Notes under the pieces: generated by a model
The model's database searches: none
The model's input: only the letters and a program-made list of their open reading frames with translations
What the model was told of the DNA's origin: nothing
Translations under genes and position numbers: made by a program
NCBI GenBank assembly: GCA_035546975.1
Contig: DASZVS010000001.1
Span: 1 to 47,387 of the forward strand
Length of the DNA: 47,387 nucleotides
Origin: JARIHC01 sp035546975
GTDB lineage: Bacteria > Patescibacteriota > Saccharimonadia > Saccharimonadales > UBA4665
Reading direction: 5' to 3'
In this document: positions 22,159 through 30,940 of the stretch, in pieces
How positions within the stretch are numbered: position 1 is the first letter of the stretch
Layout: each line of letters opens with the position of its first letter

Positions 22159-24708
22159 ATGAAACTACCGAAGGCCTATAACCCCAGCGAATACGAAGAC
22201 GACATCTATGCGCTCTGGGAAAAAAGTGAAGCATTCAAGCCTGCGGAAAAAGGGGATGCCTACAGCATTGTCATGCCGCCGCCGAACGCGAACGCTAATC
22301 TTCACATCGGATATGAATTGACCGCCGCACTTGAGGATATTGCCGCCCGTTACCACCGCCTAAAGGGGGACTCCGTGCTTCTGCTCCCCGGTGCCGATCA
22401 TGCCGGCTTCGAAACCCAGTCCGTATACGAAAAACAGCTCGCCAAAGAAGGGAAGAGCCGCTTTGATTTTTCACGTGAAGAGCTATACCAGCGCATATGG
22501 GATTTTGTGGCGCTTAACAGGTCAAACTTTGAGTCCCAGATGCGTAGCATGGGAGTTAGCTGCGACTGGTCGCGTTTCACTTTTACACTTGATGACAAAA
22601 TAGTACAGCGCGCATACCAGACATTTAAAAAGATGTGGGACGAGGGGCTTATTTATAGAGGTGAGAGGTTAGTTAACTTCTGCACTTTCCACGGTACGGC
22701 CTTTGCTGATATTGAAGTTATCTACCGTGAAGAGAAAGGGCATCTGTGGCACATTCGTTATCCACTGGTTGACGGGAGCGGGGAAGTGGTCGTAGCAACT
22801 ACCCGGCCGGAGACCATGCTCGGCGATACGGCAGTTGCCGTTAATCCTAAAGATAAACGCTATACAGCCTTAATAGGCAAAACAGTAAAATTACCTTTGA
22901 CGCACCGGGAAATACCAATCATCGCCGACGACTTCGTGGATATGCAGTTCGGGACTGGCGCCGTGAAAATCACACCCGCTCATGACCCTAACGATTTCGA
23001 GGTTGGCCACCGGCATGACTTGCCATTCATCACTGTTATCAACCACGAGGGCAAGTTGACGGAAGTGCCCGATCCATATCTGGGGCTGACAGTTGAGGAT
23101 GGCCGTAAAAAAATAGTCGAGGATCTGAAAAAAGAAGACTTCTTGGTAAAAGTCGCGGACCACGCGCATAACGTCGGCCATTGCTATAAGTGCGATACCG
23201 TAATCCAGCCGCTGCTTCGCGACCAGTGGTTTGTGAATATGAAACCACTCGCCAGAGAGGCTATTAAAGTACTTAGGGCAGGGAAGATAACGTTTTATCC
23301 GGAGAGCAAGAAGACGGAGCTTATCGCTTATCTTGAAGGGCTGCACGACTGGAACATCAGCCGGCAAATCGCCTGGGGCATTCCTATACCCGCTTTCCAG
23401 AACGTGGACGAGCCGGATGACTGGATCTACGACGAGCGTGTCAGCGAAGAAACCATCTCTGTAGATGATAAAACGTACCGCCGCGATCCAGATGTATTTG
23501 ATACCTGGTTCTCCAGCGGCTCGTGGCCATATGCGACACTCGATTATCCAGAAGGCAATGATTATAAACACTTCTATCCATTGAGCCTCATGGAAACAGG
23601 CGCCGACATCTTGTACCCCTGGGTCAGCCGGATGATTATGCTTGGATTGTATTTAACGGGAGAGGTGCCATTCAGAGAGGTCTTTTTGCACGGCTATATT
23701 CGCGCCGAGGACGGCTCTAAGATGAGTAAGTCCCTTGGAAATGTAGTGGATCCGGTGCCGCTAATCCAGCAATACGGTTCAGATGCCGTCCGCATGGGCA
23801 TCATTAACGGGCAAGCACCAGCAGCTAACCGGAACTTCGACCCACGGAACATCGTAGAGGCCCGCAATTTCGCCAACAAATTGTGGAATGTAGCCCGTTA
23901 TATAGAAGGCATTATTGGCGATGAGACAAATAGGGAAGAGGCAAAACCGGCTTCGGCGGCCGATCACTGGATACTGCACAAATTACGAACATCGGCTGAA
24001 AAAATATGTACGGATTTGGACTCCTATCGTTTTTCGGAAGCATATAACAGGTTGTACCACTTTGTGTGGGATGATTTGGCCGACTGGTATATCGAGGCTA
24101 GCAAATCACAACCCAATAAGCCGCTTTTGGCATACGTTCTGGACCAGGCATTGCTTTTAAGCCATCCTTTCGCGCCTTTTGTAACGGAGACTATATGGCA
24201 GACGCTGGCCTGGGAAAACGATTCTATCTTGGCGCAACGCACGCTTGGGAAAATCATTAATTCCGACCGCGAAAAGGCCGATCAATTTGCCGAAATACAG
24301 GCCATAGTAAGCGAGAGCCGCCTTATTTTACAGACACTAAATATTTCGGGCATTACACTGTACTACGCCGATGCGCCATTTATACACGACAACGCAAACA
24401 TCATTAAGCAACTAGCACGGTTGGCTGCGGTAACAGAGGTCCGGGATGGGCAGGGAGTACACCTTACGAGTACAAGCTCGCACTGCTGGCTGGATATTGA
24501 CACCGCAACAGCCCAGCAATATCTCGGCGAACTTACCGCTAAGTATGAGCGGCAGGAGGCTGTTATAAAGCAACTGGAAGGGCGCTTGGCAAATAAAAGC
24601 TACGTGGAAAACGCTCCGAAAGAGATCGTCGATGAAACGCGCCAACAATTACAGGAAGCTAAAGAACTCTTAGCGGGCATTGAAGCTGAGCAGAAGCGCT
24701 TCAGCTGA
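22159..24708 (+). CDS. valS: Valyl-tRNA synthetase
   Basis: 849 residues, slightly compact. It has the ValRS-type ATP motif region (MPPPNANANLHIGYELTAAL), the editing domain (TTRPETMLGDTAVAV, GTGAVKITPAHDPNDFEVG), DVFDTWFSSGSWPYATL, DGSKMSKSLGNVVDP for KMSKS, and a C-terminal coiled coil from about residue 785. The HIGH motif reads HIGY: the normally invariant second His is Tyr (codon TAT near 22312). It charges tRNA-Val in the cytoplasm. It stands alone after tsaD and its stop lies one base from that of the convergent XRE-HAD gene. Confidence 0.96.
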   Translation: MKLPKAYNPSEYEDDIYALWEKSEAFKPAEKGDAYSIVMPPPNANANLHIGYELTAALEDIAARYHRLKGDSVLLLPGADHAGFETQSVYEKQLAKEGKSRFDFSREELYQRIWDFVALNRSNFESQMRSMGVSCDWSRFTFTLDDKIVQRAYQTFKKMWDEGLIYRGERLVNFCTFHGTAFADIEVIYREEKGHLWHIRYPLVDGSGEVVVATTRPETMLGDTAVAVNPKDKRYTALIGKTVKLPLTHREIPIIADDFVDMQFGTGAVKITPAHDPNDFEVGHRHDLPFITVINHEGKLTEVPDPYLGLTVEDGRKKIVEDLKKEDFLVKVADHAHNVGHCYKCDTVIQPLLRDQWFVNMKPLAREAIKVLRAGKITFYPESKKTELIAYLEGLHDWNISRQIAWGIPIPAFQNVDEPDDWIYDERVSEETISVDDKTYRRDPDVFDTWFSSGSWPYATLDYPEGNDYKHFYPLSLMETGADILYPWVSRMIMLGLYLTGEVPFREVFLHGYIRAEDGSKMSKSLGNVVDPVPLIQQYGSDAVRMGIINGQAPAANRNFDPRNIVEARNFANKLWNVARYIEGIIGDETNREEAKPASAADHWILHKLRTSAEKICTDLDSYRFSEAYNRLYHFVWDDLADWYIEASKSQPNKPLLAYVLDQALLLSHPFAPFVTETIWQTLAWENDSILAQRTLGKIINSDREKADQFAEIQAIVSESRLILQTLNISGITLYYADAPFIHDNANIIKQLARLAAVTEVRDGQGVHLTSTSSHCWLDIDTATAQQYLGELTAKYERQEAVIKQLEGRLANKSYVENAPKEIVDETRQQLQEAKELLAGIEAEQKRFS

Positions 24709-24709
24709 T

Positions 24710-25561
24710 CTATACATCGGCGGGTTCGAGCGCTTGCCGGACAGTCGTAGCAGAGGTTTCGGGCCGCGCATCATCGAACCACATGACGTTCCAACCTAGC
24801 TTCGACGCTGCAACCAAATTGGCTTTGGCGTCATCTATAAAAAGTATCTCTTCGGGGCTTATTCCGGCGCGCTCCTCGGCAATTGCGTATATTTCTTGCT
24901 CTGGCTTTAGTACGCCGATTTCTGAAGAGTCGACAATTGCATCGTAGTGAATATCCGGTATTAAACCTTTGCGCCTCAGCGCACTGACAAATCCCGGCAT
25001 TGTATTCGTCAGTAAACCTACTTTGTAATGGCTCGCAGCCCATACCAATATTTCGTGCATTTCTGGGATTTGCTCAACTACATCCAAGTAATACTGCAGC
25101 CAGTCTACTTTTTTGACCCCGGCCTTCTTAGCCAGTTCTTCGTTAAATTCGGCCAGCGTCGCTCTTCCCCTGCATACATCGTCGTTGTAACGCCAATAAA
25201 CTGATTCTATAACGTCAGGCGATACCCCTGTATCTGACGCCAATTTAACAAAAGCTGCTTGGTAAGAGTGCACCAGGCAACCGTTCATGTCAAAATAAAT
25301 GAAACTGGCGCCGCTCCTGGTTTTCTTAAGCTGCCGGTGCGGGGCAGGGGAGGCGCCAATAAGTTCATCGAGCCCTACGCCAAGAGCGCCGGCTATGGCT
25401 TGGATGGTAAAAATAGAGGGGGCTTTTATGGCGCCGCGCTCGATTTTTGTCAGGGTAGAAAAGCTGAGATTAGCTTGTTGGCATAATTGTTGTTGCGTCA
25501 AACCGGCTGCTTGCCGCGCCTTCTGCAGTTTCTTGCCCAACCCCCGCTCGTCCATAGCCAT
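24710..25561 (-). CDS. XRE-type HTH fused to HAD-like hydrolase
   Basis: 283 residues. Residues 8-68 are a Cro/C1-type helix-turn-helix (LQKARQAAGLTQQQLCQQAN, LTKIERGAIKAPS). Residues 86-270 are a HAD hydrolase: motif I FDMNGCLVHS, motif II LLTNTMPG, motif III Lys in GVLKPEQEIY, motif IV ILFIDDAKAN. Motif I has Asp91 as nucleophile, but the usual Asp at +2 is Asn93, which normally weakens phosphatase turnover. The protein may use the HAD fold as a sensor that tunes DNA binding, or be a low-activity phosphatase. Two in-frame ATGs (25561 and 25555) compete as the start. Confidence 0.88.
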   Translation of the reverse strand: MAMDERGLGKKLQKARQAAGLTQQQLCQQANLSFSTLTKIERGAIKAPSIFTIQAIAGALGVGLDELIGASPAPHRQLKKTRSGASFIYFDMNGCLVHSYQAAFVKLASDTGVSPDVIESVYWRYNDDVCRGRATLAEFNEELAKKAGVKKVDWLQYYLDVVEQIPEMHEILVWAASHYKVGLLTNTMPGFVSALRRKGLIPDIHYDAIVDSSEIGVLKPEQEIYAIAEERAGISPEEILFIDDAKANLVAASKLGWNVMWFDDARPETSATTVRQALEPADV

Positions 25562-25611
25562 ATATTACCAATTAACAGAGGAAAAGCCAAATGAAAAATG
25601 ATACTAAACGG

Positions 25612-25785
25612 CTAGGAGAAGAATGTGGCGAAGGCAGTGTAGAAAATAATGGTCGCTATTACGAAAACCACGCCCACTATGATCCACACGTTCTGACTAT
25701 TGCCATAGCCCACACGCCGGCCAAGCCTGGTATAAGCGAAACCGGCTACTCCTGCGCCGAAGAGGAGGGCAAAGAGAAGACTCAT
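25612..25785 (-). CDS. Small two-helix membrane protein (57 aa)
   Basis: An ATG at 25785 opens a 57-codon frame ending at TAG 25612. The product has two hydrophobic stretches: residues 2-18 (SLLFALLFGAGVAGFAY) and residues 33-55 (VWIIVGVVFVIATIIFYTAF). They are joined by a basic loop (TRLGRRVGYGNSQN). This hairpin topology and the basic loop look genuinely coding, and better than the open frame on the other strand. A TACAAT at 25792-25797 (minus) ends 6 nt upstream, suggesting leaderless expression just after the HIT gene. Function unknown. Confidence 0.7.
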   Translation of the reverse strand: MSLLFALLFGAGVAGFAYTRLGRRVGYGNSQNVWIIVGVVFVIATIIFYTAFATFFS

Positions 25786-25799
25786 AGCTCCATTGTAAC

Positions 25800-26195
25800 C
25801 TAAAGCGCAAGTTTCTTCGCCATGGCCGCCAGGGCTTCGTGATCGGGCTCGCCATCCCTGTTTTGCGGCGCTTTGAATTCATCTGAATGATTAAAAGGAA
25901 TGAGCTGCACGTGCGCATGGGGCACATCTACTCCCACTATGCGTTCGCCGACATATTTAGTGCCAACTACTTCACGCAGGCGCCGGGCAATCTTCTTGGT
26001 TGCCGCCATAACCGCCTGATAATCTTCGTCCGGCAGATCCCACACAAATTCAATCTGTTTTTTAGGAATTATAAGCACATGGCCGGGCTGGACAGGATAG
26101 ATATCCATGAAGGCGAGAACCAGATCATCTTCATACACCTTATGGCAAGGTATTTCCCCTTTAATAATCTTGGTAAATATAGTGTCCTCTTGCAT
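25800..26195 (-). CDS. HIT family protein
   Basis: 131 residues. It opens DTIFTKIIKGEIPCHKVYED and holds PGHVLIIPKKQI, both typical of the HINT/HIT branch. The histidine triad region reads VPHAHVQLIPF, so the third His of HxHxH is Gln, as in some HIT/GalT-like branches. The first two His, including the nucleophile position, are present. Members hydrolyse nucleoside phosphoramidates or dinucleotides. An extended -10 TGCTATACT (minus, ending at 26202) lies 6 nt before the ATG, so the mRNA is probably leaderless. Confidence 0.92.
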   Translation of the reverse strand: MQEDTIFTKIIKGEIPCHKVYEDDLVLAFMDIYPVQPGHVLIIPKKQIEFVWDLPDEDYQAVMAATKKIARRLREVVGTKYVGERIVGVDVPHAHVQLIPFNHSDEFKAPQNRDGEPDHEALAAMAKKLAL

Positions 26196-26226
26196 GTTTG
26201 TAGTATAGCAGGGAAGAGCAGTTCCG

Positions 26227-26255
26227 TTGACAAATGTATAATATCATGATAATAA
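26227..26255 (+). promoter_or_regulatory. Promoter of the gene at 26263
   Basis: TTGACA (26227-26232), 17-nt spacer, TAATAA (26250-26255). The box ends 7 nt before ATG 26263, predicting a leaderless transcript. Confidence 0.65.
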
Positions 26256-26262
26256 TGTAGGT

Positions 26263-26880
26263 ATGAGCGCCGAAGGGCAGTTAAATGGCCCAAACTCGTA
26301 TAATCCAGAAGCAATACAGCCGGTCGAACAGATAACGCTGCGGCATATAATGGTTGAGTTAACCGATAAAACCAAAGATGGCCCGGGAACCGTGCAAAAG
26401 TTCGTAACCTTAGTCGAGCCGAAGACCGGCGAAACCGTAGGAACTGCATATCGGATGGAGCCTGGCACTTTCACCGAGGATCCTACCAGAATCGGGTCAA
26501 TCGTGTTCCGCGAAGCCTTCGGGGATGATAATGACTTTGTAACCGATTACCGTTTATATGAGGTACCCGATGGTCTCCATATTACCCAATACACCCGCGT
26601 TGACCCCCATGCTTCGCTTAGCCAAGGCGAGCTCCTGGAAACCATCAAGAGGACAAACGCCCGAAAAGGCAGATACGACGGCATCCGCCCGCCGCAAACC
26701 TCGGAAGAACTGATGGATGATCTCAAGCTGAGGCAATTCGCCTTCAGAGCTGCACAGAATATTCATGCGCAAATACAATCGCAAGTGCAGGACGATGAGT
26801 GGGGTCTTAGCATTGTGTACGAAGCAGACGCCCGCGACCTTCTCACCCGGCTGACGCCACTACGCTCCGAGTCTACGTAG
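26263..26880 (+). CDS. Cytoplasmic protein of unknown function
   Basis: 205 residues without signal peptide or membrane segment. The N-terminal ~25 residues are polar. The middle alternates strands (ITLRHIMVELTDKT, VQKFVTLVEPKTG, DYRLYEVPDGLHITQYTRV) and the C-terminal third is helical (SEELMDDLKLRQFAFRAAQN). It resembles a small alpha/beta domain but no family is recognised. It has a clean sigma70-type promoter and is monocistronic. Confidence 0.7.
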   Translation: MSAEGQLNGPNSYNPEAIQPVEQITLRHIMVELTDKTKDGPGTVQKFVTLVEPKTGETVGTAYRMEPGTFTEDPTRIGSIVFREAFGDDNDFVTDYRLYEVPDGLHITQYTRVDPHASLSQGELLETIKRTNARKGRYDGIRPPQTSEELMDDLKLRQFAFRAAQNIHAQIQSQVQDDEWGLSIVYEADARDLLTRLTPLRSEST

Positions 26881-26981
26881 ACTATAACTCAACCGAACTA
26901 GTTAAGTTCTCATTAAATTTTAGTAATTTCCCAGTCGCTTATGCTTTGAACTCTTTTCTTAGTACGCAATAGTCGGGAGCT

Positions 26982-29702
26982 ATGCAAACGCTATGGCACA
27001 TTAAAAAAGCATGGCAGAAGGCTAAATATAAACTCCTGTGTTTATTGCTAATTTGCGGCTTAATTATCGCGATGGGGCTTTCAGGCTATGCTTCAGTAAC
27101 TGCCGATGCCCAACCATATGGCACATGGGCAAATCCCTCCAGCATCAATCTATCGCGCATAGGTAATAGCGACCCTGTTCAGCATGAACTGGGACTCTTT
27201 AGCAACCTCGACTGTTCATTGCTTACCTATAGAACAGTTGCCAGTACACAGATGCAAACAGGTTGTTTCGCGCCTACCGCTTTCGGTATGTTCGATGGTA
27301 GCGTGGCAATTTTTAATGGTACAGATGAGGCATTGCCACTTGTACCTTACTCTTCGGGGGAGATCCTTGCACCTTGGCCGCATGCAGCAAGCCTAGTAGT
27401 ATTTGATAACGCTGTTACTGGCGGCTGGTACTTAAATTTATACAAGGGTATGTCTCCTTTACAGGATCAGCGCAATAACTTCGGCCAGTTGGTCGCAAAG
27501 AAGATTTCATCTCCGCCAAGCGTCCACTTAAAAGATATGTCAGGTCAGCCACTTATTGTGAACCCGCAAACAATAGCATTTTCACAAAATGGCAGTTGGA
27601 TGATAGCAGAAACTGTTTATGGATATTTTGTGCGCATAAATCTTGCTTCTCTAGAAGTAATCCCTTTTGCAGCTTCTTTTAACAGTCCGGGAGGTTCATC
27701 TCCGCAAGATTCGCAGGTTGCAGTGGAGGATGGCGGCCGGTACGTTGCCATTGGCAATGGCAAAGAGAATGCTTTACGAATTTATGATTTAACCGAGTGT
27801 AATGCCACTACCTGGAACACAAGTGCCTGCCGGCCATATGAGTACTGGCCGGCAGCAGCACACCAAATAGGCAAACTTACAACCGTTAAACACTTACGGT
27901 TTATCAATGATGGCCTTTTGAGTTTTGAAACCATATCTACGGATCCTGCGGGGAGCAGTTTATATGAGCTGTCCCCCAATGGAAAACCACAATTTTTGAC
28001 AAGCTACTTAGGTCTCGGGGATTCATATACCTCCGGGGAGGGAGCTTTTGATTATATTGCAGGTACAGATACAGATATCAATAAATGTCACTTATCCTCT
28101 CGTTCGTATCCATTGCTTCTAAGTTCTGATTTGTTTTCACCTGCAGATGGTCATTCTGTAGCGTGCTCAGGTGCAGTTATTAATGATATAGATGATGTGG
28201 GTGGCAACTACAAAGGGCAAGTAAAAGATGGTTATCCTCTCGAAAATATAGAAAACTCCTATCCAAATTTTTTTAATTCATTGCTCGCTACCTATAGCCC
28301 CGGATATATTCCTCAGGAATTATTTGTAGGAAAATACCAGCCTAAAATTATTACGGTTTCAATCGGTGGCAATGATATAGGTTTTGGAGATATTTTAGAG
28401 ACCTGCGTAGCTCCACATATAGGGCTTCATCCTCATGAAAACACTTGCTACGATACATATGAGAGCCGCCAGGAAATTTTACAGCTTATTGATAGGCAAA
28501 TTCCACGGTGGATTGCTTTATACAAACAGCTCCAAGCCTCATCTCCCAAGACCGTTATCTATGCCCTTGGATACCCAAATATTATTGCTCCTACAGGCAA
28601 CTGCGGAGCCAATGTACATCTGAATAAAAATGAAGCAGAATTCGCAGGAGAATTAGTCAGTTATCTGGACCACGACATTCAAGAGGCTGCAAGGTCGGGC
28701 GGCGTGCAATATGTTGACATTAGTAAATCCTTGGTCGGGCATCGCCTATGTGAAGCAACCGACGCCAGTATAGCTATGAACGGACTTACTAGCGGAACAG
28801 ATAGCGGACTCCTGGGGATAAGTATATTGGGGCGCGAAAGTTATCACCCAAATGCTTTAGGACAAGAACTCATAGAGCAGGATATCCTCAATAAAACTGA
28901 TAACCTCAGCCATACCGAAACTGACAATCATGATCTAACTTTCTCTCCGGAAACTATATTAAATGTGCCTCGCGAAGGACGTCCGATTAATGACATAACT
29001 TTCGACAATAATCTAACCACCTCGCTAATTCCGCCGGGAACACCAACCACCATTCAGATTGATAGCTTAAAAGAAGGTATGGTTAGCAACAGTATATATG
29101 ATGTGCGCCTTGATGGACCGAGCGGCAAAGTTCTCGTACAAATTAATAGCTCCGCTAGCCCGAACTTAACTAGCAGCATTACCATTCCTGCCACGGTAGG
29201 TAGCGGAAATCACACTATTGACGTAACGGGTCCGGGACCTACCGGAAAGCCGCTCGATATAATCCAGCCGGTTTATGTACCATACTCTTCGGAAGACTAT
29301 GACGGCGATGGAATTTCCAATACAACCGATCCTTGTCCATATTCTGTAAATAGCAGCGGTTCTGGCCGCGGTAGCTTTGACGATTCATGCGAGAGCATGA
29401 ATACGCATCAAAGCCTCATGCGATCGCGCCTTACTGCTGAGTACAGTCCTGCTGAAACACCCCAGACAATAACTCGGTATAACAAGAGGAAAATACCGGT
29501 AGCGCTTTATTTGAAGCATATACGAGTAAGGAGCTTTCGGCTCCCGTTAACTCCTTCCCAGGCAGTACTCTCCAGCAATACTTTTAAGCCAAAAGGGGGC
29601 TGCTGCTCCGGCCACAAAACATTTTTTGGCATACGTTATTTTTCTTTTATGTCTCAATTTTCTGAGTCTTATTTTTTGCTTCCATTTTTCTTAATCTTAT
29701 AA
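26982..29702 (+). CDS. Exported SGNH/GDSL hydrolase with C-terminal Ca-binding repeat; probable 3' frameshift
   Basis: 906 residues as read. An N-terminal signal-anchor (YKLLCLLLICGLIIAMGLSG) precedes a ~300-residue beta-rich region. The SGNH core follows: block I LGLGDSYTSGEG (~residue 344), block III SIGGNDIGFGD (~461), block V SYHPNALGQ (~622). A thrombospondin-type-3-like EDYDGDGISNTTDPCPY sits near 773. Such enzymes are esterases or lipases acting outside the membrane. The last ~70 residues look non-coding, whereas the -1 frame from about 29489 continues plausibly and stops at 29587. This points to a missing A in the A4 run at 29490-29493. The gene is clearly AT-richer than its neighbours, suggesting transfer. 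Confidence 0.8.
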   Translation: MQTLWHIKKAWQKAKYKLLCLLLICGLIIAMGLSGYASVTADAQPYGTWANPSSINLSRIGNSDPVQHELGLFSNLDCSLLTYRTVASTQMQTGCFAPTAFGMFDGSVAIFNGTDEALPLVPYSSGEILAPWPHAASLVVFDNAVTGGWYLNLYKGMSPLQDQRNNFGQLVAKKISSPPSVHLKDMSGQPLIVNPQTIAFSQNGSWMIAETVYGYFVRINLASLEVIPFAASFNSPGGSSPQDSQVAVEDGGRYVAIGNGKENALRIYDLTECNATTWNTSACRPYEYWPAAAHQIGKLTTVKHLRFINDGLLSFETISTDPAGSSLYELSPNGKPQFLTSYLGLGDSYTSGEGAFDYIAGTDTDINKCHLSSRSYPLLLSSDLFSPADGHSVACSGAVINDIDDVGGNYKGQVKDGYPLENIENSYPNFFNSLLATYSPGYIPQELFVGKYQPKIITVSIGGNDIGFGDILETCVAPHIGLHPHENTCYDTYESRQEILQLIDRQIPRWIALYKQLQASSPKTVIYALGYPNIIAPTGNCGANVHLNKNEAEFAGELVSYLDHDIQEAARSGGVQYVDISKSLVGHRLCEATDASIAMNGLTSGTDSGLLGISILGRESYHPNALGQELIEQDILNKTDNLSHTETDNHDLTFSPETILNVPREGRPINDITFDNNLTTSLIPPGTPTTIQIDSLKEGMVSNSIYDVRLDGPSGKVLVQINSSASPNLTSSITIPATVGSGNHTIDVTGPGPTGKPLDIIQPVYVPYSSEDYDGDGISNTTDPCPYSVNSSGSGRGSFDDSCESMNTHQSLMRSRLTAEYSPAETPQTITRYNKRKIPVALYLKHIRVRSFRLPLTPSQAVLSSNTFKPKGGCCSGHKTFFGIRYFSFMSQFSESYFLLPFFLIL

Positions 29703-29762
29703 ACGAGAATTCCAGAATAATGTAATACAAAAAGTTAATTTTTTGGTCTACAATATGTAGCT

Positions 29763-30935
29763 ATGCGGAAGTTTGGGGTTGGCGTATGCGTACTCATTTT
29801 ATTTTTGAGTTTATTAATTCTTGCTTTCTCCACCAGTTCGAACATTGCTTTTACCCATCCAAGTAAAGTAGAAAAATGGCTGAACGATAGCAACTTGTAC
29901 GGCGCTTTCGTAGAAAATGCGATCGACCAGGCTGAACGGACGGCCGGCACGGACCAATCAGGCGGCATATCACTGAGTGATACGGCCGTGAGGCAAGCTG
30001 CGGAATCGGCTTTTTCGGCACAAGTATTGCGAACTGACGTTAATGCGGTTATCGATAGTAATTACGCCTGGCTCCAGGGTAAAAGCAGCACGCCCAACTT
30101 TAAAGTTAACCTGACCGATGCTAAAGAATCTTTTGCCCAGCAAGTCGGTAATTATGTAAAAACGTATCTGGGAGGTCTGCCAGTATGCTCTAGTACCCAA
30201 TTGGCACAGCTGAATCCGCAAACCACGGACCCCTTAACGCTACAGTGCCGACCGCCTACTGTGGATCCGGCTACTGAAGGCGCCGAAGTCACGCAGCAGA
30301 TTGCTAACAGCACGCAATTCCTGAGCAGTCCTGTCGTTACCGCCGAAAATATTAACCCGAACGGCGATATTCAGAACAATGGGCAGCCCTATTACGAGCG
30401 GTTTTCGTCGCTTCCTAAGATGTATCAGCTGAGTACGATTCTGCCGTGGATTTCCGGCGTAATTGTACTTTTGAGCGCGGCAGGAGTCTTATTCTTGGCT
30501 GCCTGGAAACGGTCCGCCGCGAAAATCATCGCTGTGGTTTTGACGGCCGCAGGAATTATCATGCTACTTCTTAAATTTGCTTCCGATGCGGCATTTCACC
30601 AGGCAGAAAATCATATTTTCAACTCTTCGGCTATCGGCCAGTTACAAAAAGCACTTACTACTTTCTTCCACCTGGCCGAAAACCAGCTCGTGAAGGTAGA
30701 TATGTGGTTCGGTATAGCTTATCTGATTTTAGCCCTCGTACTTGTAGCCATTTTATTGATTAGCCGGCCGCGCAAAATGAGACCGATCCTGGCGAGATTA
30801 GGCAATATGAGAACTAATTCCACAGCCTCGGGAACAGATAAAACTCCTGCCGCAACAAATCCAGAAACAGATAGGGCGCCAGAAACTAAACCAAGCACAC
30901 CGAAACGCCCTAAGCCGCCGCGTTTAATACAATAA
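29763..30935 (+). CDS. Polytopic membrane protein of unknown function
   Basis: 390 residues. An N-terminal helix (residues 6-26, GVCVLILFLSLLILAFSTSS) precedes an extracytoplasmic region of about 190 residues with a Cys pair (LPVCSST ... LQCRPPT). Two close helices follow (~222-242 WISGVIVLLSAAGVLFLAAW, ~247-266), then an amphipathic stretch, one more helix (~315-337) and a Pro/Thr/Lys-rich cytoplasmic tail. Not recognised. A TACAAT at 29749-29754 ends 8 nt before the ATG (leaderless). The stop is 5 nt from the stop of convergent thrC. Confidence 0.75.
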   Translation: MRKFGVGVCVLILFLSLLILAFSTSSNIAFTHPSKVEKWLNDSNLYGAFVENAIDQAERTAGTDQSGGISLSDTAVRQAAESAFSAQVLRTDVNAVIDSNYAWLQGKSSTPNFKVNLTDAKESFAQQVGNYVKTYLGGLPVCSSTQLAQLNPQTTDPLTLQCRPPTVDPATEGAEVTQQIANSTQFLSSPVVTAENINPNGDIQNNGQPYYERFSSLPKMYQLSTILPWISGVIVLLSAAGVLFLAAWKRSAAKIIAVVLTAAGIIMLLLKFASDAAFHQAENHIFNSSAIGQLQKALTTFFHLAENQLVKVDMWFGIAYLILALVLVAILLISRPRKMRPILARLGNMRTNSTASGTDKTPAATNPETDRAPETKPSTPKRPKPPRLIQ

Positions 30936-30940
30936 ATAAC

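Noticed and set aside
22891..23571. 226-codon minus-strand frame
   Set aside because: It lies within valS, whose editing domain is recognisable on the plus strand.
25591..25803. 70-codon plus-strand frame
   Set aside because: Unordered, His/Glu-rich composition. The minus strand encodes a clear two-helix protein in the same place.
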